A stretch of 64,000 nucleotides of DNA from Mikania micrantha (taxonomy: Eukaryota; Streptophyta; Magnoliopsida; Asterales; Asteraceae). The position numbers were made by a program, and so were the translations under genes. The notes beneath the pieces are model-generated. The model did no database searches and was not told the origin of the DNA. It saw only the letters and a list, made by a program, of their open reading frames with translations. Of this stretch, positions 59,440 to 64,000 are shown in pieces (within the stretch, counting starts at the first letter, position 1; the number at the start of each line of letters is the position of its first letter). Where the stretch lies: contig CM018691.1 of the NCBI GenBank assembly GCA_009363875.1, positions 3,906,001 through 3,970,000 of the forward strand. Reading direction: 5' to 3'.

Positions 59440-60505
59440 CATTTGATGGGGTGTACTTGATTCCTTTTTTAAAAAAAGTTTACCCTCCAATTTTTTAAAC
59501 ACCCATAACTTTTATATACATAATTATTTTTTTATAAAAATTTCACGATTAAATTTGTAACTTTTTTATTTTTAATTCAAGTATAATTTTGTCAAATTTT
59601 TTAAAATTTTTGTAATTTGCACTGATACAATGACGTTTTACACTGATGCAACGACGTTTTGCACTGACTAGGGGTGTAAACGAGCCGAGTCGATCCCGAG
59701 CTCGTTAAGGCTCGAGCTCGGCTCGTTTAGACTAAATTGGGCTCGAGCTCGAGCTCGGCTCGTTAAGGGTTTTATTTACGAGGCTCGAGCTCGGCTCGTT
59801 AAAAATTTTTAAGGCTCGAGCTCGGCTCGGCTCGGCTCGTTTAGATTTTAATTATTTAATTTATTTACTTTAATTACTAATTTATTTAGATTTACAATTA
59901 TATTTTCCAAATTTAACATAAAATATTTTATTTAAATATATTTATCATTATTTTATATATAAAAATAATTAATTTTATAAATAAATACTCAATATAATAA
60001 ATAAAAATTATATAAAGAAAAAACTCGTTAAGGCTCGCGAGCCGGCTCGAGCTCGATATGTAAAGCTCGAGCTCGGGCTCGATAACTAAACGAGCCACAT
60101 TTTTGGGCTCGAGCTCGGGCTCGGGCTCGTTAAGGCTCGGCTCGTTCGAGCTTTTTAACGATCCGATCTCGAGTATATCACGAGCTGCCTTGGTTCGTTT
60201 ACACCCCTAGCACTGACGTAACGAAATGCATTTTTTTACACTGATTTGACATTTTGTGGGGTGTACTTGATTTTTTTTTAAAAAAAAGTTTACCCCCCAA
60301 TTTTTTAAACACTCGTAACTTTTATATACATTATTATTTTTTTATAAAAATTTCACCATTAAATTTGTCACTTTTTTATCTTTAATTCAAGTATAATTTT
60401 GTCAAAATTTTTTAAAATTTTCGTAATTTACACCGATGCAGCGACGTTTTACACTGATGCAACGACGTTTTACACTAATGCAACGACGTTTTGCACTGAC
60501 GTAAC
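59440..60505. repeat. about 230-bp direct duplication on both sides of a MITE
   Basis: Copies at 59440-59668 and about 60246-60505 share GGGGTGTACTTGATT, AAAAAGTTTACC, CAATTTTTTAAACAC, ATTCAAGTATAATTTTGTCA and tandem TACACTGATGCAACGACGTTTT units (about 22 bp, 2-3 per copy). Confidence 0.8.
59669..60209. mobile_element. intact hAT-type MITE, 541 bp, GCTCGAGCTCG-rich
   Basis: Ends TAGGGGTGTAAACGAGCC and GGTTCGTTTACACCCCTA. Perfect 8-bp target duplication GCACTGAC (59661-59668 and 60210-60217). Both arms are arrays of GGCTCGAGCTCGGCTCG in opposite orientation around an AT-rich core. No ORF. It is the best-preserved member of the family also seen at 15235, 17024, 19152 and 59168. Confidence 0.92.
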
Positions 60506-61259
60506 GAAATGCATTTTTTTACACTGTGTAATCACAATGATGTAACGAGCTGAATTTTTACAAAGTTTTCGTAATTACACTGATGTAAGGAGTTGGATTT
60601 TTTTAAAGTGTTCTTAATTTTTTAAAATATTAATGAACTAATTTTTGTAATAAAAAATAATTTGTAACAAGATGGAAAGATTTTACGTTGGTGTAATTTG
60701 CAAATGTTCGAAAAAATGAGAGAAAATTACGAACGCTCAAAATAATTTGTAAAACATTTTAAAGATGGAAAGATTTTGAAAAAATGAGAGAAAATTATTG
60801 TATTTATTATTCGTTACGTTGGTGTAATTACGAACGCTTGAAAAAAATTCAAAAAAAATTGGCATGACTATTATGGAATGAACGAGAAAAATATAACGAG
60901 TTTAATGGTGTAATTTTTATAAAAAAATAACATAGTATAGAAAAGTTATAAGTGTATAAAAATCAAGGGAGAAACTTTGATTTAAAAAAAGGAAAATGGA
61001 TAGATTTTTAAGAGTGTGTCACTTGTCACTGTCTTATTAAATCTGACTTTTTTATATTAAGTGAAATGACTTTGATACCCTTTTTAATTTAAAAAGGGTA
61101 GTGACACTTGGCAAAATCTTATTAAATCTGGAAATTTAAAACCATTGGATTTGAGTTATTTGGTTAACACAATTATGGTGAGTTCTTATTTGTATCAAAT
61201 CTTATATATATATATATAAATTGAGGTTTGACTAAAAAGTCTTAAAACCTTAAAAAGTG

Positions 61260-62281
61260 TGAGAAGTAATCTCAGCCCTACACGTGTATTTTCAAAAGTT
61301 TTCAAGATATGGGTATTAACGTAATTTCTTCTCATTATTGTTGGCGGTTATTTTGGGAAAATATAATGATTGTCGCTAAATTTTTTTTCAAAATCCAAAT
61401 CAATTATCGATTACAAGAAGAAATCGCAGATTGTATTTGATTTTATGATTCTAATTTCATCTGACAAATGCTCGTCTGGTGTTATTTGAGGGTAACGTCA
61501 TGATGGAATCGAACACAAAGGAGACGCAAGGTTATGGTGTTTTTAACATTATGTTATTTGGCGTTATCGGTTAGATTCATATTGTATAGTGTTTTTAGGG
61601 GTAACGACGTGATGGAATCGAACACAGAAGGTTATGGTGTTTTTCAGATTGTATGATGTGTTTCAGATTGTATGGTGTTATTTCGTATGTTGTATGCTCT
61701 GTTTTTTATATTATGGTGTTTTTCAAATTATATGATGTTTTTTCAGATTGTATTGTGTTTTTTGGATTGTATGGTGTTTTTGAATCCAAGTATTACAACT
61801 TATTTTGAATCCAAAAGCCCTAATCACCATGATATTTTAAAATTTTATGGTGTTTTTTCATTTAAATAATGCTCTGTTTTTTTGATTTTATAAACATGTA
61901 TGGTGTTTTAATGGGTGGTTAAATAATATGATGTTATTTGGCGTTTTCAGTTAGCTTCATATTTTCTGTTATGGTGTTTATATTAGCATTGTAAAGACGT
62001 GATCAATTTCAAAAACACCATAACAATTTAACAGAATACCAAGAACAACAAAGAATATACATAACAACAAAAACAACATACAAAATAAACACCAAAAACA
62101 CCCTAAAGCTATAATCTTAATCTCCATTTAAAATGAACAAAACAACATAGACGCCATAAACTAAATCAATTTCAGAAACACTATAACAACTTAACAGAAC
62201 ACCAAGAACAACAAAAAATATACATAACAGCAAAAACACCAAAATAACCAAAAACACCAAAAACACCATATTGAGATAAAT
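61260..62281. repeat. TATGGTGTTTTT-rich region with inverted arms and an internal duplication
   Basis: The left half (about 61530-61985) repeats TATGGTGTTTTT. The right half (about 62000-62275) carries the complement AAAACACCATA. Within the right half, ATCAATTTCA...AACACCATAAC and the following AACAAC-rich block occur twice, near 62008 and 62165. This suggests a foldback-type transposable element. The short ORFs here are not genes. Confidence 0.5.
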
Positions 62282-62361
62282 TGGGGACTTTGGTATTTCA
62301 GTGAGTAGCGATCGACGGTTGACATTGGGGACTTTGGTATTTCAGTGAGTAGCGATCGACA
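62282..62361. repeat. tandem repeat, 44-bp unit, nearly two copies
   Basis: TTGGGGACTTTGG...AGTAGCGATCGAC occurs twice in succession. The second copy abuts the integrase fragment. Confidence 0.85.
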
Positions 62362-62701
62362 GGTGCTGATAAAATGTATAAAGATCTTAAAGACTTTTAC
62401 TGGTGGCCTGGAATGAAGAAACACATAGCTGAATACGTGGGTCGATGCTTAACTTGTTTAAAGGTTAAGGCTGAACATCAACGACCTTCTGGGTTACTAC
62501 AACAACCGGAGATTTCCATGTGGAAATGGGACCAGATCTCTATGGATTTTATCACTAAACTACCTAGAACATCGCGTAATCTTTACTCTATATGGGTTAT
62601 CGTTGATCGCCTTACTAAATCTGCGCATTTCATTCCCATCCGAGAAGATTACTCCATGGATCGACTTGCTAAAATCTATGTTAATGAGATTGTGTCCCGA
62701 C
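62362..62701 (+). pseudogene. gypsy integrase fragment
   Basis: Collinear with 35507-35851 of the full gypsy element. It covers the integrase zinc finger (second half) and the start of the core, with roughly 93% protein identity by eye. It keeps TGG where the full element has the TAG at 35674. Both edges are abrupt: CAGGTGCTG on the left, CGACTTGTG on the right. Confidence 0.88.
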
Positions 62702-62826
62702 TTGTGAAGGTTGCATTCTCATGCGTGCATAATAACCCTCAATGTAGGCCATCAATGAGGGATGCTATTCTCGACCTCGTATCAGGGACGCATGCAGCCA
62801 AAAGGCCCAACAAGATACCCAAGTGA
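62702..62826 (+). pseudogene. second copy of the receptor kinase 3' end
   Basis: Matches 39017-39139 with about six substitutions in 123 bp and keeps the frame (VAFSCVHNNPQCRPSM, ending PNKIPK and stop). The rest of the kinase is missing. It is fused in frame to the integrase fragment, giving a continuous 150-codon ORF from ATG 62374. No promoter is evident. Confidence 0.88.
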
Positions 62827-63720
62827 ACGTTGTATAGAGGAATATTGTTTGCTTTCAGTAAATATCTTAATATGTTCACTTTCATTTCATATATAAATAG
62901 CCTAGCTAGCTAGCTTGTTTTCTTTGTTTTGTTGTTGTTCTATATTCTATGTATCTTTTTCTTATGTATCTTTTTCTTAGTATGTGAACTTCCTTTAATT
63001 TGCTTGTATTAAGATGCTAAAAAATATAATGTTATCACAAGATTCATATATCACTAGAAAAAACAATTTCTTACTCACATTTTTTGTCTGAAATGCGTCG
63101 AAAATCACTATTTTCAATACATTTGTTTTGGAAAATATCTCGTAGGAAATAATTTCTGTCTAAGTTACAAAACATGCTTTGTTGACACGTTTTTTATGAA
63201 AATTTTACATTGAAAGTTCCAAATCGTTTCTTACGCAATTTCCTAATTATCATTATTAGGATTAACTGTATTAATAATGCTAATTTTTATTTAAATGTTT
63301 ATATTTTTTCCTATATATTTATGACAACTTATTTTTATTTAATTAGTTTTTTTCATTTTTATAATACGTTTCTATTGAAACATAATGTTAATTTAATTAT
63401 TATTAGGGTAAATTGTAGATATAGTTCTTGCTATTTGCTAATATTTCACTCTTGGTTTATATTTTATAAATAAATTACTCATTAAAAACCTTTAAACATT
63501 TGTAACACATACAACCCTTAGATTTCAACATCTTAATGTTTCATAACCTTTTAATGGTTAAGACTTAAGAGATAACCTCAAGTCAGAGAGGCTAAGAGAC
63601 TATCCGTTAATTTTATATCTTAACTATTCAGACTTAAGTGTACCTTTAACTACTAACAGGCAGTCTCTTAATGACCATTAATAGGCTGGCTACCAATCAG
63701 CCTCTTAATACCTAGATTTC
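62827..63720. other. duplicated 3' flank of the receptor kinase
   Basis: Collinear with 39140-39990, including the CACTAGAAAAAA stretch and TTCATAACCTTTTAATGGTTAAGA. Beyond about 63650 the two copies part. No gene. Confidence 0.8.
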
Positions 63721-64000
63721 TTGTGACATAAGGACTATATTTGTTATAGATGATTAAAAATTGAGACTATATGGGTAATTTATGAAACCTAGGGACTAAA
63801 AGGGAAATACATGCAAACCTTATAAACCATTTCAACAATTTACTCTTATTATTTTCGTAGTTTACCACACATTTCAGCAGCGACTCTCCGACTCTCCGGC
63901 GTCATATTACGAACAAAGCAGGGTTTCTCTGACTCTCCGGCATCATATTACGATCAAAGCAGGGTGTCTTCGACACTGGCAGTCAGCCTTCGGCAATTTT
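63721..64000. repeat. spacer with a 41-bp tandem repeat at the window end
   Basis: GACTCTCCGGCGTCATATTA (63890) recurs at 63931 with two differences, each followed by CGA(A/T)CAAAGCAGGGT. It may lie at the edge of another gene or element beyond the window. Confidence 0.6.

Larger units (their letters stand above)
59284..61203. mobile_element. TIR element set in TA repeats, 1.9 kb, non-coding
   Basis: Left end near TATATATAGGGAAATGTTCC with GGTAACCCAC and GTGGTTAACCATTTAATTAC. The right end, read in reverse, gives ACTCACCATAATTGTG, GTTAACCAAATAACTCAAATC and CCAATGG. TATATA runs bound both ends. It is non-autonomous with no ORF. It carries an internal 230-bp duplication and hosts the MITE at 59669. 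Confidence 0.5.

Overview
The window is nuclear DNA of a flowering plant. It contains a spliced leucine-rich-repeat receptor kinase (LRR-RLK) gene, plant Ty3/gypsy (chromovirus) and Ty1/copia (Sirevirus-type) retrotransposons, hAT-type MITEs, SINE-like elements, a 5'-truncated LINE and long AT-rich spacers. From memory, the protein flavour of the gypsy and copia families suggests a eudicot of the daisy family (Asteraceae). That placement is a recollection and was not tested. I found no tRNA, rRNA, bacterial or organelle genes.

Layout. 1-14 kb is a patchwork of gypsy LTRs in both orientations. One is a clear solo LTR (3714-6654, target duplication ACCAC). 14-21.4 kb is AT-rich spacer with small repeats: degenerate GAGCTCG-rich MITEs, two SINE-like elements and a foldback element. 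21.5-39.1 kb is one LRR-RLK gene of the MIK2 / At4g08850-like type, split by two insertions. The first is a 3.0-kb non-autonomous LTR element (22427-25440, TSD ATTAG). The second is an 11.1-kb chromovirus (27793-38862, TSD TGGTG) that carries an extra ORF ahead of gag. Counting the pre-insertion CDS without the two elements and the 86-bp intron gives exactly 1141 codons including the stop. The gene was therefore apparently intact until recently.

39-44.7 kb holds 3' flank, a reverse Sirevirus gag fragment, a candidate Helitron and unresolved sequence. 44.7-57.9 kb is a nest: an outer MITE-like element (weak) contains a hAT MITE, which contains a second hAT MITE, which contains a Sirevirus with env-like ORF. 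Each of the inner three levels has its own exact target duplication. The Sirevirus is broken by several stops and frameshifts. Its 3' LTR is preceded by an extra copy of the left end of the MITE that surrounds it, which marks a rearrangement. 58-59.1 kb is a LINE 3' end. 59.3-61.2 kb is a TIR element with a MITE inside it. 62.36-63.7 kb is a second, diverged copy of the 3' end of the receptor kinase, fused in frame to a gypsy integrase fragment.

How the parts relate. Only the receptor kinase is a host gene I can identify with confidence. Almost everything else is transposable-element sequence that inserted into it, into its duplicate or into other elements. The most unusual signals are the MITE-end duplication in the Sirevirus, the accessory ORF and hairpin leader of the gypsy element, the in-frame LTR-receptor fusion, and a CTTCCGAAG-type motif shared by the Sirevirus and the non-autonomous element. 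I found no new defence or metabolic system.
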